From Thuidium tamariscinum (taxonomy: Eukaryota > Streptophyta > Bryopsida > Hypnales > Thuidiaceae): a stretch of DNA of 64,000 bases. Under the pieces are notes generated by a model that did no database searches, was not told the origin of the DNA, and was given only the letters and a program-made list of their open reading frames with translations. Location: assembly GCA_947034885.2 (NCBI GenBank), contig OX344749.2, forward strand, positions 23,141,501 to 23,205,500, written 5' to 3'. The translations under genes were made by a program, and so were the position numbers. Below, one piece after another: positions 34,403 through 45,879 of this stretch (its first letter is position 1; each line of letters begins with the position of its first letter).

Positions 34403-34935
34403 TACCTTAATAAAATAGGTTTTTTGTTTTGTTTTGTTTGTTTGTTTGTCACATTGAGATCTCTCGGGCCGTGCATCCCTTAGTCGCATGTTTGGTGTCG
34501 AAAAACTCTTTGGCAAGGAGGGGTGCACATGTTTTGTTGTGTGGCGTTCCAGCCTATAGTGGAAAAATGATTGAATTTCAAAATTTTAATGGATTGGAAA
34601 ATTAGAAAATTACTTTCACTTTGATTTTGACTATAGCAACGACACAAGGCACACTGTCTAATGTACATGAAGGAAGCATCAATCAATACCTTAAGGCAAG
34701 GTGTTTGTTTGTTTATTTGTCACGTTGAGATCTCCCAGCCTATGTATCTACTAGTCGCATACTTGGTATTGTCAAAAAGCTCTTGGTGAAGAGGGGTGCA
34801 CAGGCTTGATTGTGGGGTATTCCAACCTGTAGTGGAAAACTTATTAATTTTTTTTTTAAATTCTAAGAAATTAAAAAATTACTTTTACTTTGATTTTAAT
34901 TGTGACAATGCCACATGGCACACTAGATGACCACA
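34403..34935 (+). repeat. Tandem duplication, two units of about 250-284 bp
   Basis: Unit 1 (34403-34686) and unit 2 (34687 to about 34935) share, in order: TACCTTAA, GTTTGTTTGTTT, TTGTCAC.TTGAGATCTC, TAGTCGCAT, GAGGGGTGCACA, TAGTGGAAAA, AAAATTACTTT.ACTTTGATTTT and ATGGCACAC-like sequence. The units differ at many positions, so the duplication is old. Non-coding. Confidence 0.7.
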
Positions 34936-35153
34936 AACATGGTTATTGATGTTAGCATGCAGAGACCAGCCTCAAACCCCAACCAATCATGATGCCCACA
35001 AACATGACCTAGTTTAGCATTTGGAATTTTGCTTTTGAATTAGCTATGCTACATCTTCCGGTGGGGTAGGGTAACTTAGTATGGCGAGGCCTTGACACAC
35101 AGCATTCAGGGTTTGGCATGTCCATTTTGAAACGGACTAGAAGGGATGCTCTA

Positions 35154-35373
35154 CGGGAGAGGCACCCAATGGTGCACCTGCACCCAATGCCGTCCATTTC
35201 TAAGTCAGCTGTTCATTCTAGAACAGAAATGTAGTGGGATTGTAAACTGCTTATTGTTTTAGGTCAAAAGAAATAAGTCATGTACTGCCTAACTACATTT
35301 ATAGCTTGAAATGATTGTGTGTTGTAGAAACGGACGGCATTGGGTACATGTGCGCTATTGGGTGCCTCTCCCT
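35154..35373. mobile_element. TA-flanked MITE, 220 bp, about 50-bp TIRs
   Basis: Seen: GGGAGAGGCACCCAAT at the left and ATTGGGTGCCTCTCCC at the right, continuing inward to ACCCAATGCCGTCC / GGACGGCATTGGGT. TA lies on both sides (35152-35153, 35374-35375). No ORF. The TIRs are G+C-rich in an AT-rich setting. Stowaway-like by target site; inferred. Confidence 0.7.
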
Positions 35374-35670
35374 TAAGAGAACCATTTGGACTTCAAAGGG
35401 CAATAGGTAAGTTTAAGATAGGCTATTCATTGTGGGCAGCTTTTTCCAAGTGCTCATACTTATACTTGTTGGATTCATCCAAAATTCAAGAAAAATATTC
35501 AACATGTTATATGGTCAACTCATTTTAGGGGAAAAAAAAAAGATGCATTAAACTTAGAGGTGGTTAACCCTAGAAAGATGGGATGGTCACCATATAAATC
35601 ATTCTTTTTGGTATAATGTGAATCATTTACTTAATCCCTGACCTCAAGGATAAAGCTACAATTTTTTTCT

Positions 35671-36354
35671 TGCAATATAGTAATTTGGGATAGCTCATTA
35701 CGGCTAGAGTTTTTTAGTTTTTTTTCTTTGAAATTTTCACACAACATGTGCCTAAGGAGTAGGCCCAATAATTTTCATAAATTTCAACCCTATTGGTTAA
35801 AAAGTTATTGCATGACATGTGATTTTCATAGTTCAACGGGTAGCCTGGGTAGTTAAAATGATTTCTTTAAAAAAAAAACTTTTTTTTAAAATTAAAATTT
35901 TTAATTGATTCTTTAGGTTTATATAGAGATGTGTGGCTTTGAATCATTCCATTTGCATTAATGAGATGAAAGTTATGAGGAATTTTAGTTTGTGGGTAGA
36001 CATGGAGTTTTTGAAACCATACCTACCCACAAACTAAAACTCCTCATAACTTTCATTTCATTAATTTAAATATAATGATTCAAAACTATGCATGTCAATA
36101 TAAACCTAAAGACTCAATTAAAAATTTTAATTTTTTTTCAAAGTGCTTTTTAAAGAAGTTTTTTGAGATGCCTTGGTTGCCTACCAAACAACAAAAATCA
36201 CATATCATCATCTGTAACTTTTTAACCACAAAGTCAAAAGTTATAAAAATTGTTGGAACTTAAAGCTACTCTTTAGGCACATGTTTGTGTGAAAACTTCA
36301 AAGAAAATAAATAAAAACTAGAGCTATAGTGAGCTGTCCAAAATTGCTATGTAA
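35671..36354. mobile_element. Foldback element with arms of about 330 bp
   Basis: Seen: the left arm (about 35671-36005) and right arm (about 36017-36354) are inverted copies with an 11-bp loop (AGTTTTTGAAA). Matched words include TTTGTGGGTAG / CTACCCACAAA, TTAGGTTTATAT / ATATAAACCTAA, and ACATGTGCCTAA / TTAGGCACATGT. The arms are imperfect. A transcript would fold into one long hairpin. No coding capacity; target duplication not resolved. Confidence 0.75.
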
Positions 36355-36540
36355 CCAATAAATATAGTTTTTGCATTTAGGGGTAAAAATACTTAAGAGC
36401 ACTCAAACCCATATGCAACACCTCATTTTTTTCATACAAAATCCCAAGGATAAACACTTGCACTTTTGCCTTGTATATATAGAAGAATTCTCCATCATTC
36501 ATTGAACACTTTGTGTCCATAACAATGTTACAAGGTTAAA

Positions 36541-37283
36541 GGGTCATTGCAAGAAAGACCTGTTGAAAAGCGTAGCGTTTTGTACAATACTCACTTTTTT
36601 CTTTGGGAGTACTATATAAATAGTAAATCAATTTTAAAAAAAAGTGAAAAATATGTTTGATGTATATAACTTTAAGAAGAAGATACCCTAGGAAGGAAAA
36701 GCATAGAAAAATTCTCTAAGTAGGAGAACTAGAAAAGTGCTAAATTTCGTGAAAATTGTAACTTTTACTATAGTTTCACATTTTAATTTGTAAAAAATAG
36801 TGAAAGTAATTTTTATTAAAACTAAAAATTGGAAATTTGGGAAGACTTTATGGTAAAGGTATTTCACCAAAATAATGATCCAAAACTATCTTGATTGTTC
36901 AAAAATGTGCGCGCAAGGAGGCCTGTTAGCACACATGTAGAGGAAAGAGAATAATGATTTTTTAAATTTCCTTCCATGAAAACATGCCTACTTAGTGTAG
37001 GAATAGACCCTAGAAATCTCAGCTCTAAAATATTAATTTAAAGTGTTCCCCAATACTAAAAAACCCTAAATTGCAAAGTGTGACAAATTAGAGAAATTAG
37101 AATTTAAATATAAAATGATTTTTGAAAATTTCTGAAAAATAAGGGTTTTGATAACTATCAAGTCATCCATCTGCAATAAAAATTTCAAGTTCAAAGAGTT
37201 AATTCTTCAAAAGTTATAGCTCATGACAACTCCGTCACTCAAAGTGTGACGCCAAATAGTACAAGTCTTTCTTGCATTCACCC
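36541..37283 (-). mobile_element. TIR element with 4-bp target duplication, copy B (743 bp)
   Basis: Ends GGGTCATTGCAAGAAAGAC and GTCTTTCTTGCATTCACCC are inverted; the direct repeat TAAA flanks it (36537-36540, 37284-37287). The interior is related to copy A (29848-30578) in the opposite orientation, with many substitutions. Different target sequences at the copies show independent insertions. Confidence 0.8.
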
Positions 37284-37287
37284 TAAA

Positions 37288-39651
37288 ACAAATTCAAATA
37301 GCTTCTTCTTGTGTACCAAAAAGGAGGGAGGTGTTATTGTCTTTTAGTATATTAATGTGTTTGTGATGATTTCCTACAAGATTCCAATGACAATCCAAAA
37401 GCATATGTAATAATTAAAAAATAACCTTTTTCCATATACAAAAATCCAACTATTCAAAAGAGTCTCAACCCTTTGAATTACAATTCTACACAAATTGCAA
37501 TTTTTACTAATATTGAATACAAGAAATGAATTGAGTTCAATATTAGGGGTCCAATTGGGTTGAAAACCATAGTGGATGACCTGTTTTGTAAAAATCAAGT
37601 GGCTAGGGATTTTATTTGTAGAGATTTTTCATATTGAAAAATAAATTAAAAAAATACACAACAATATTTTGAAAAGCATTAAATTTTGAATGGAAAAAAA
37701 ATTTAGGAATCACTCAAACCAATTTCAAATTAAGTTGATAGCCTTTCTCCATGTGGATGAATAAAAGGTGTTTCATCTATAATCTTTGTATGAAAGGATG
37801 TATCAATTCACTCAAGATTATAGACTACATTGCCTTGGAAAATTGAAAATGAACTCCCTACAATTGGTAGCTTTCACTACTTTTATCTTCAATAGTAATG
37901 TTTGATAAACTTGTTTAAATATTTTCAAGATTGAGAACAATTAAATTTTATTTCTATATCCAAATTATTATTTTGTTCCAATCATTGTGAAAGTAAGGTG
38001 CATTGAAATTAACCTCATTCTAAATAGCATCCCATATGAACAAATCTACTCAAGGAGTGATATTGATCGAGTTATTTGATAGAGTAGTAGTGAAAATTAA
38101 AAATATAAATGCTCTTAGAGCATTTTTAAGGCCAAAATTTTCTTTAAAAAAAATTCAAATACATATATATATAACAATAAGGTTTCTAAAATAGGCTGCT
38201 TAAGTCTAAAAAATATGAATAAAAGATTATATAACATAATGATTTATTCTTTCTATTTAAAGAAAAATTTACAAAAAGATATTTGAAGAATCATAGTCTC
38301 CATCTAAAATTGGGATCAAATGTTGAAAAGGATTTTTCATAGATAGCCCACCTTACTATTATCTATCTTTTCAAATATCAAATTGGTAATTGGTAAGAAG
38401 CTATCTTTGAAACATGACCATCTAGCAAGAAATTTGCTTCTCCTAAATCACTAACTAAGCTTGATTCACTTTTCATAATTAGTTGATTAGGAAAAACAAT
38501 CCAATGTCATGAAACACTCAATTCACATGTCTCATTTGACCCTTCCATTTGTGTCACTCATCCATCCATTACAATAATCTTAGCAATCCTTTTGCATCAT
38601 GACAATGCACTTCAAGAAGGGCATAACATTGTTAACATGCATGCTGGAGGGGACTTAAATTATTACTAGCTTGGTGAGTTGATTGGCTGGCTAATTAGAA
38701 TGTCAAAATTGGCCCCTCCTTTGGCTTCCCTTCCTCCCATGTGGATTCCAAAGGAACTTATTTGCAAGGAGGCTCCCTCTTTTTGCACAAGCAAAAGGGA
38801 CACCATTACCACTACCACCTACCCTAGGTTGGTGAATAATGTTATGGGACATCTCAATGTATAGTTTACCATGCGATTGCCCCAATTTTGTCCCAACAAC
38901 AACATTAAAAATTTAAGAATATTCATTTTTTGTCAAAATGTTTTTATTCTAGTACTTGCAAATGACTTCTCTCAAAACTATTTAGTCTTTTGAAAGATAT
39001 GTGTGTTCACAAATAGCTTCAATACACTTCAAGAGGAGATGTGTCAAACTGTCATTGGGTGGTTCAACATGGGGCTACCCACAATAGACCAATTCAGTCC
39101 CAACAAACTTTGAAAAATCACTGAAAATTCATTTCTTGGTGAAATGTCTTCATTTTGCTTTCAAATGTCTTCTCTCAAACTTTTCAATCTCTTGAAATAT
39201 ATAGCGGAGCTGTTAAACAGCTTTTGTAAGGTCCCTCGATAAGAAATTTGGGTACCAGTAATAAGCTGATCATGTCTATGAGCCACCAAAAACAACATTG
39301 GGTCCACGTTAAAAAACAAAACAACAAAACAACATTGGGATCTTTTCTGAAATAAACTCCGGTTTCTTTAAATTACAAAAAAAAAAAAAAAACTTTGGCA
39401 ATGTCAGAGGGCTCAAGGCTCACTGTGGATACGACCAGGGGCTGGATTTTGAAGCCTCAGTTAAGTTATTTCCAATACCGTAGCCTGGCTATGACAGTTA
39501 GGCAAAGAGAGGAAAAACAAGGGATTGGCCAGTGGTGTCGGTGGGCATGCCAAGATTCCACAAAAGAGGAAAGGACTGATCAGAGTGTGGGCACAAATTT
39601 TGGGGAGCTCCCCTGCTGGGTTGATTTCCTCCTTGAGTTCCCAGAATGATC
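37288..39651. other. AT-rich intergenic with one richer segment, no gene identified
   Basis: Mostly AT-rich. After an A17-type run at about 39376-39392, a richer segment (39395-39649) carries an open frame of 84 codons (MAMSEGSRLTVDTTRGWILK..) that I do not recognise. The A-run followed by unique sequence could be the tail of an inserted retro-copy on this strand, but no target duplication was found. Confidence 0.4.
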
Positions 39652-39653
39652 TA

Positions 39654-39926
39654 AGGTAGGTACACCTAAAAGCGCCACTTATTCATATTGAGCCTAGTTC
39701 CTGCTATTAATTACTTCAAATTTTTATGTAGTCTTGTTGGCAAGTGAAAGCATGTTCCAACGCACCAAAGAACGTAGGATTTGGATACCGTATGCAAAAG
39801 TTATTAATAGTCAAAGTCTGTTTCTGAAAGCACCATCTACAGTCTGTGAACATGACTGATTTCGGAAATGTATGTGCATTGTAGATGGCGCTTTTAGGAA
39901 CAGGGCACTTTTGGGTGTACCCACCT
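39654..39926. mobile_element. TA-flanked MITE, 273 bp
   Basis: Seen: AGGTAGGTACACCTAAAAG at the left and CTTTTGGGTGTACCCACCT (beginning inside CACTTTTGGG) at the right are inverted, with TA on both sides (39652-39653, 39927-39928). GCGCCA / TGGCGC lie further inside. Non-coding. Confidence 0.7.
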
Positions 39927-39949
39927 TAGACCAGTGAGTTTTTCTTCTA

Positions 39950-40334
39950 CAGTGGAAACACCCAAAACCGTCCAAATAAGGAATTCAGCATAGTTGGAGG
40001 CAACGGTTTCTTAAAATGATATTTTTCTAGTATTAGCGAGTGAAAATCATGAATACTTTTTTAAAAATTAGATTTTTCGGATACAATATGTAATTTCTAC
40101 AAATTTTCAAAGTGTTGGCTCCCTAGACTTGTGGAATCATCCTCTAAGTGCCCCCAAAACTAAACCCTGCAAAAATCAACACTCAGCCAACCAAATTTCC
40201 CTATGTGTCCTTTAGTTGAATTAACAAATTACAATCATGCATGTGGCGAACACATTAAGGGAAGTCTACTGATACATTTGGATGAATCTACAGTCCATTG
40301 CAAGGAACAGGTGCAGGAATGGGGTTTTTGCCCT
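39950..40334 (-). mobile_element. 386-bp TA-flanked TIR element, copy B
   Basis: Reverse-oriented copy of 2632-3017 and 43339-43724, 385 bp. TA flanks at 39948-39949 and 40335-40336. Begins CAGTGGAAACACCC. It lies only 23 bp from the MITE that ends at 39926. It is slightly diverged, for example at the end next to GGGTTTTTGCCCT. Confidence 0.75.
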
Positions 40335-40336
40335 TA

Positions 40337-41136
40337 TCATGGGTTTGTTGGGTTGCATCCTCAACTACAAAATCTACCAGTTAATCTCCTGCAATTATAA
40401 TAATTCTGCACCACCAAATTTCCTTCAATGAAACTCCAATCGACACTGATTTAAAGAAAATATCAAATTGGAAGGATTAAGAAATATTGTATCCTTATTT
40501 GAGACATAGGGTCTTTTTTGCTTTGGTTGAGATTTTGCAATGTATTTAGCCATGGTTAGGATTCACAATTTGACTAGTAGATGTCAAGGATCTCCCCTTT
40601 TCCCCTTCAAAATTTGTGATGGTCCAAATTTGCTTTTACTTCCAAAGTAAATACCCATTTGCATGTCTTGAGAAGATCCATTTCTTAATTCATAAAGTTC
40701 TTTGATTAAGTATCCTTTGAAAAACACTTAAAATGGACTCTTCCAAGTAGTGAAGGCCCTTCTTCAAAATAAATGATGAATGAAATCTAGTTACATCTTA
40801 TTGTTATTGTAAAATCAAGTGATAGATTATTTTGTTAGGCTGTAGTAAAGAAATGGGTAGGATTTTGAAGTTGCTAAAAATACTATAAAGGGGGTATTTA
40901 CATTCCAAGCAACTTTTATTTAAGGAGGCTTTTGCACAAGTTTGTTTCAATTTTTTTAGCTTGATTTTGCTTCTTCTTTTTTGCTAGAGTTGGCCACATG
41001 TTCAAATACTTTCATAACATTTCACATTGAAGAACACGTAGTAAAAAATTTCAACAAGAAATTAGCTTCAAGAAATCTCTTGTACAAATTTTTTTTTCCA
41101 AAAAGTTAATGGTAGAGTTTTAGGTTTCAATTAGCT
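40337..41136. other. AT-rich intergenic, no gene seen
   Basis: No ORF, RNA gene or resolved repeat boundary. Confidence 0.5.
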
Positions 41137-41717
41137 CTTTATACAAGTGGAATGATAGGAGGTAAAATAATCCATGTGGGACAATTACATTCAAATTAGT
41201 AAGAACTCAATCACTCAATCACTCATAAATGAGTAAAATGCAGGAATTTGTGTTCAAGTGGAATTTCAAACCTCATATAGGCGTAGTAAAATAACTTTTT
41301 TTGACAAACTTTGAAATAATAAAAATTGGAAAATCAAGCTAACTTTCATCTCCAAAAAGCCATTTGAGGTTTTAAGCCTCCAAATAAAAGTTATGAACAA
41401 ATTTAAGAAAGGGCTCAAAAGGGAGACTTTTTCTTGACATTTTCAAACATCCTCAATAAAATTTGTCTATAACTTTTGTTTGGAGGCTTGAATTCTCAAA
41501 AAAAATTGGAGATGAAAGTTTTCTTGATTTACCAACATTTATAAGTCCAAATTTTTTTGAAAAAACTTATTTTACTATGCTTAAATGAGGTCAAAATTTT
41601 GCATTTTAACACAAATTCTTGCATTTTACTTAACTATGAGTGGTTGAGCTCTTACTTATTCAAAATTACATATCCCATATGGGTTGGGTTACTTCCTACC
41701 ATCTCTTTTGTATAAAG
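41137..41717. mobile_element. Foldback element with arms of about 260 bp
   Basis: Seen: outer ends CTTTATACAA and TTGTATAAAG; inner matched words include GAGTAAAATGCA.GAATTTGTGTT / AACACAAATTCTTGCATTTTAC, AACTTTCATCTCCAA / TTGGAGATGAAAGTT, and AAGCCTCCAAA / TTTGGAGGCTT. The arms are imperfect and the unpaired centre (about 41.40-41.45 kb) is short. Non-coding; a transcript would form a long hairpin. Confidence 0.7.
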
Positions 41718-42079
41718 TCCTTCTCTTCTCTTGTCATCTCCTCTCTCACTATTCAATTGACTTTGAAACCTTGTGAAACCATCTCCTTTCTCACCATTGA
41801 ATTGACTTTTGAAACCATGTAAAATAGACACTAAAACCATTTAGTTTATTATGTATTGAATGATTATTCCATGACAGCTCAAATCCTCCCTATAGTTGTG
41901 TTGTGTCCGTCAAGCTGCGACCCTTGAAGGTTGTATGTTTCAAAAATTCTCCCTAATGATTACCTCATAGCAGCTGAAGTCTGCCAAGTGTTGAAAGGAG
42001 GCAATTGAAATATCCTTCAGTTTTCTAGCGGCACTCAATTCTTTCCATTTTTACACCCTTTCGGTTTTCAAAACGCCAC

Positions 42080-42740
42080 TGTTTGGGGGATTGTTTCCTT
42101 GTTCATTCTTTCCCCTGCCAATGGAATTCCACCGGCCGCTCCCTTTGAACAAGCCGCCGGCTCGGCTCGGCTTTTCCCCAGTCCTTGGGCTGGCCAGGAC
42201 TTTTCCGCAGATCGATTGACGCAGGCTGATTCTTCTCGACGAGCGGATTCCCTGCCTAAGTTAACATGGGCCTCGCCTCCTCACGCCCCTGGCAGCACCC
42301 TTCTTTGTCTCCGTCGCCGTCGTCGTCGACGTCGTCATGGTACGCGCCTGCATTGAGTAGCTGCCTGCCTGCCTGTTGGCCTGCGCCTGCACCTGCGTTT
42401 GGAGTTTCCTTCCCACGAATCCGCGGCGAGGCTTTTCCCCTGGCAAGGCTTATCAGTGCCTGTCAGTGTTGGTGTGCTGTGGCCGTGCATCCCGACCCAC
42501 CCACCGTGGGTTCGCACTGGACCCTGCATCACAAATTTGTCCTGCTCCCAGAATTCTTCCGTCACAGCTTCAACTGCGAGCGAGGGAGGGAGGGAAGGAC
42601 CGAGGGAGGGAGGGGAGGGAGGGGAGGCCGGGCTCTTCAACTGGCAGCAGTTGGAATCTATCTGTCAAGGCAGTGAGAGAGACGAGAGACACGAGAGAGC
42701 GAGACGGACAGCCAGAAAACTGAGTTCAATGTAGAAAGGA
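42080..42740 (+). other. Isolated GC-rich, CpG-bearing island of unknown function
   Basis: About 650 bp of clearly higher GC content in AT-rich surroundings, with CGTCGTCGTC-type runs and a purine tract of GAGGGAGGG units (42579-42630). Open frames exist on both strands (for example 136 codons from 42266, MGLASSRPWQHPSLSPSPSS..), all Ser/Pro/Arg-biased by composition and unrecognised. It could be the promoter or first exon of a gene or lncRNA, a captured gene fragment, or composition alone. Confidence 0.35.
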
Positions 42741-43338
42741 CACCGCCGACCTTTAGTGTCTAATGGATGGCAAGGAATTTTCTTGTTATATAGGAAAGAA
42801 CTACAACTATTCATCCTCGAACTGATTAGGGGTGGAAAGTGGAGATCTTCTATAATAGGTTGACTTCAAACGAGTTCTTTTGAATTTTTTTTATCAATGA
42901 TTTCTACAGTTTTTAGAAAAGATGATTTTCACAAAGATTGCTTGTATTCCTTTAGGATTAAGTTAAGTTTGGAGAATCAGTTGAAACCTCATTAACCCTA
43001 GAAGGACGGATCGGTTGCCATGGACATCATCCTTTTTGAAACTACTTAAAAAAATTCAAAAGTATCCATTGAAGACCAAACTACTATTCATGATCTCCTT
43101 TTTTGCACAATATTCTAAAAATGAATAATCCCTCTTTTGTCTTACATGTAAGACTTCTATGTCATCCATTAGACCATTCTAGTATGTGGCATCCTTACAG
43201 GATTAATCCTTTGAAGAATAGACTGGTAGCCATAGAAATTATGTATTTTGATACCGTGTGACATCATCTACTTTGAATAAGCCAAATATACTCATTGAAA
43301 GTCAAAATACTATAGAAGATTTCCCCTTTCCACCCCTA

Positions 43339-43724
43339 AGGGCAAAACACCCATTCCTGCACCTGTTCCTTGCAGTGGATTGTAGATTCACCCAAATGCG
43401 TTAGTAGACTTCCCTTAATTGGTATTCGCCACATGTATGATTGTAATTTACTGACACAAGTGAAGGACATATAGGGAAATTTGTTTGGTTGAGTGTTGAT
43501 TTTCACAGGGTTCAATTTTGGGGGCACCTAGAGGACGGTTCCATAGTTCTAGGGAGCCAACACTTTGAAAATTTGTAGAAATTACATACTATATCCAAAA
43601 AATCTAATTTTTTTTGGATATTCATGATTTTCACTCGCTAATACTAGAAACATATCATTTTTAGAAAACGTTGCCTCCAACTATGCTGAATTCCTTATTT
43701 GGATGGTTTTGGGTGTTTCCACTG
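43339..43724 (+). mobile_element. 386-bp TA-flanked TIR element, copy C
   Basis: Same length and orientation as copy A (2632-3017): AGGGCAAAACACCC ... GGGTGTTTCCACTG, with TA at 43337-43338 and 43725-43726. Substitutions against copy A are scattered. Non-coding. Confidence 0.75.
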
Positions 43725-44583
43725 TAATACCAAATGAGGATGAACAGTTACACTTTTGTCACACAAGAAAAGATTCCTTTGGCATTCATTGGATACAAAA
43801 TGTCTGCCTCCACATTCAACTATTCAAGGGTTAATGTGTACTTACAACTTGTTTCTGACAATGCATCACCCCATCTGCACAATCGATCATGGGTGGTTTT
43901 TTTCTTTTTGTTTTTGGTGCTAGAGATTCCATCAGATTGCTCCAGAAGAAAAAACATACTTTCAATTGGCTAGAATATTGCAACAATCTGTGAAGTTTGT
44001 GTTTTCCAGAATACTTTGAATTAAAAAAGAAAAGATCTTTGATGAAATCACCAGATTGTGGGTGGAAACAGAATCAAGGCACCTGATGTGATTGATATGT
44101 GCCAATGTGATATTTCTGTCTGCTAAGGTATGTGAATCATGAAGGTGTCCACACTGCCACCATTGCTCAATTAACATTATCAATAATAGGAGACATCTTA
44201 ACTTAGATGGGTGCGAGGGAGGGAGTCTCCTCATTTCAATTGCAAGAAGAGGGGAAAGGATAGGCCAACTGCTAGTGATTTGCCTGGTTGGCATTGTTAA
44301 AAATAACTCAATTTTTTCCTTCCACATGAAGACAAATGGGAGAAATGGGAAGAACAATCAAAATGATATTGTTTGGATAAAGTATGAAGTATTAGTTATG
44401 AGTTATTGAAGTGTTTGCCCAATTGGGCTCCAAAAGAGTCACTTTAGACTACTCCCAAATCAACAAATAGGTGAGCATGGATCTATAATCATGGTCATTT
44501 TACTTGTCTAAAGTAGTCATTATATTTTCTAAAATAGCCACAATACAAAGGCGTAAAAATATCACTTCCTATATATGTTGATA

Positions 44584-45430
44584 TTAGAGGGGATTTGAGG
44601 CCTCTGAAAAATTGCAAAACAAAAATTGTAGGTATACTAAGAACAATGCCACACAAGCAGTTTGATGTAGTCAAGAGCCTGATTGCCATGGTAAACAATA
44701 TTAATCAATTAATATTTTTTTTAATTGAAAAAAATTTAATCATTTAAATATTTAATTTAATTTAATTTAATTTAAATTGAAAAATTAGAAAATTTAAACC
44801 AACAATGGCTAATATTCAACACAGAGGAACTTTCACTTTTTGACTGTAAATCATTAGAGGGGATTTGAGGCCTCCAAAAGACTATTTAACCCCTAACTGC
44901 CCAATTGACCATATATGGTCGATCTGAAATTTCAGGCCCATTTCTAAGCGGGCAATTAAATTCTTTTGACGGTTAAAAATTTTTTTTTGAACAGTTTTAA
45001 GGGTTAACTATTGAAAACTATCATTTTTCACTGAAAAAAGTACACATTGGATTATTGAGAGGTCTCCAAAGGCATACATGTACCTAAAGTGAAGAGTAAA
45101 GCTTGTCAATTTTTCTTCATTTCCTAGTGTTTAGCAATTTCACTTGATTTGAGATCTAAGAAATTGTACATATCCATTTGCTTTGAGAATGGTTCCAATG
45201 GAAAGTGGAAAGTGTTTTCATGATATTCACCATTGAAAATTTTAACATCCAACTATTGATTTGGAGCTATTTGCAATTTCTACTTATAAAAAATAATTGC
45301 ATTTCAACAATTGCAAGGTGATTGTGTAATGAGTTTAATAGCTTTTCATGTGAAATCAAGTTCCTTAGAAGTGCATTTTAGTGTGCTAACACTCTATGTA
45401 GTTGTTCATGTCACCTCAAATCCCCCCAAA
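44584..45430. repeat. Repeated GGGATTTGAGGCC motif, MITE remnants likely
   Basis: TTAGAGGGGATTTGAGGCCT occurs at 44584 and 44854, and the inverted form CCTCAAATCCCCCC at about 45413. The same core ends the MITE at 832-1124. One or two decayed elements of that family probably lie here, but I could not fix both ends or a target duplication. A (TTTAA)5 microsatellite is at 44751-44775. Confidence 0.4.
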
Positions 45431-45879
45431 AATTTATATGCAAATTTAGGTAACATTGTAGATAAAGGCAACATACTAAATATAAAAATGTACTCTTCTC
45501 TCTTTATAATCTCACAACTCCTATACAATTTTGCACTCAAAATTTGTGTACTTATTAATAAACAAATTCTTTAAACATCTATACGGTTAGATTTTGAAAA
45601 AAAATCATCTTGCTTCATTAGAGATGACTACGAGCCAATGCACTTTTTCCACAGTCAAAACACACTTGAAAAGGCTTGGGCATTTAGGGTTAATATCACC
45701 CATTTGAACATTCATACGATTGACAACAAAACCAAATCAAATTGGAAATTAGGAAACATTCCACATCATGACATTCAAATTAAAACTTGGCTCCCAGATA
45801 TTATCACAATCAATAACAAAATCGCCAAACCTAAACCCTTACGGAATGCAAAGCCGTGTTCTGCTAGATTCAAGTAAGT

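Noticed and set aside
45638-45877. 79-codon frame as an upstream part of the LINE
   Set aside because: It shows no reverse-transcriptase motif and lies 1.3 kb away, separated by sequence of different composition.
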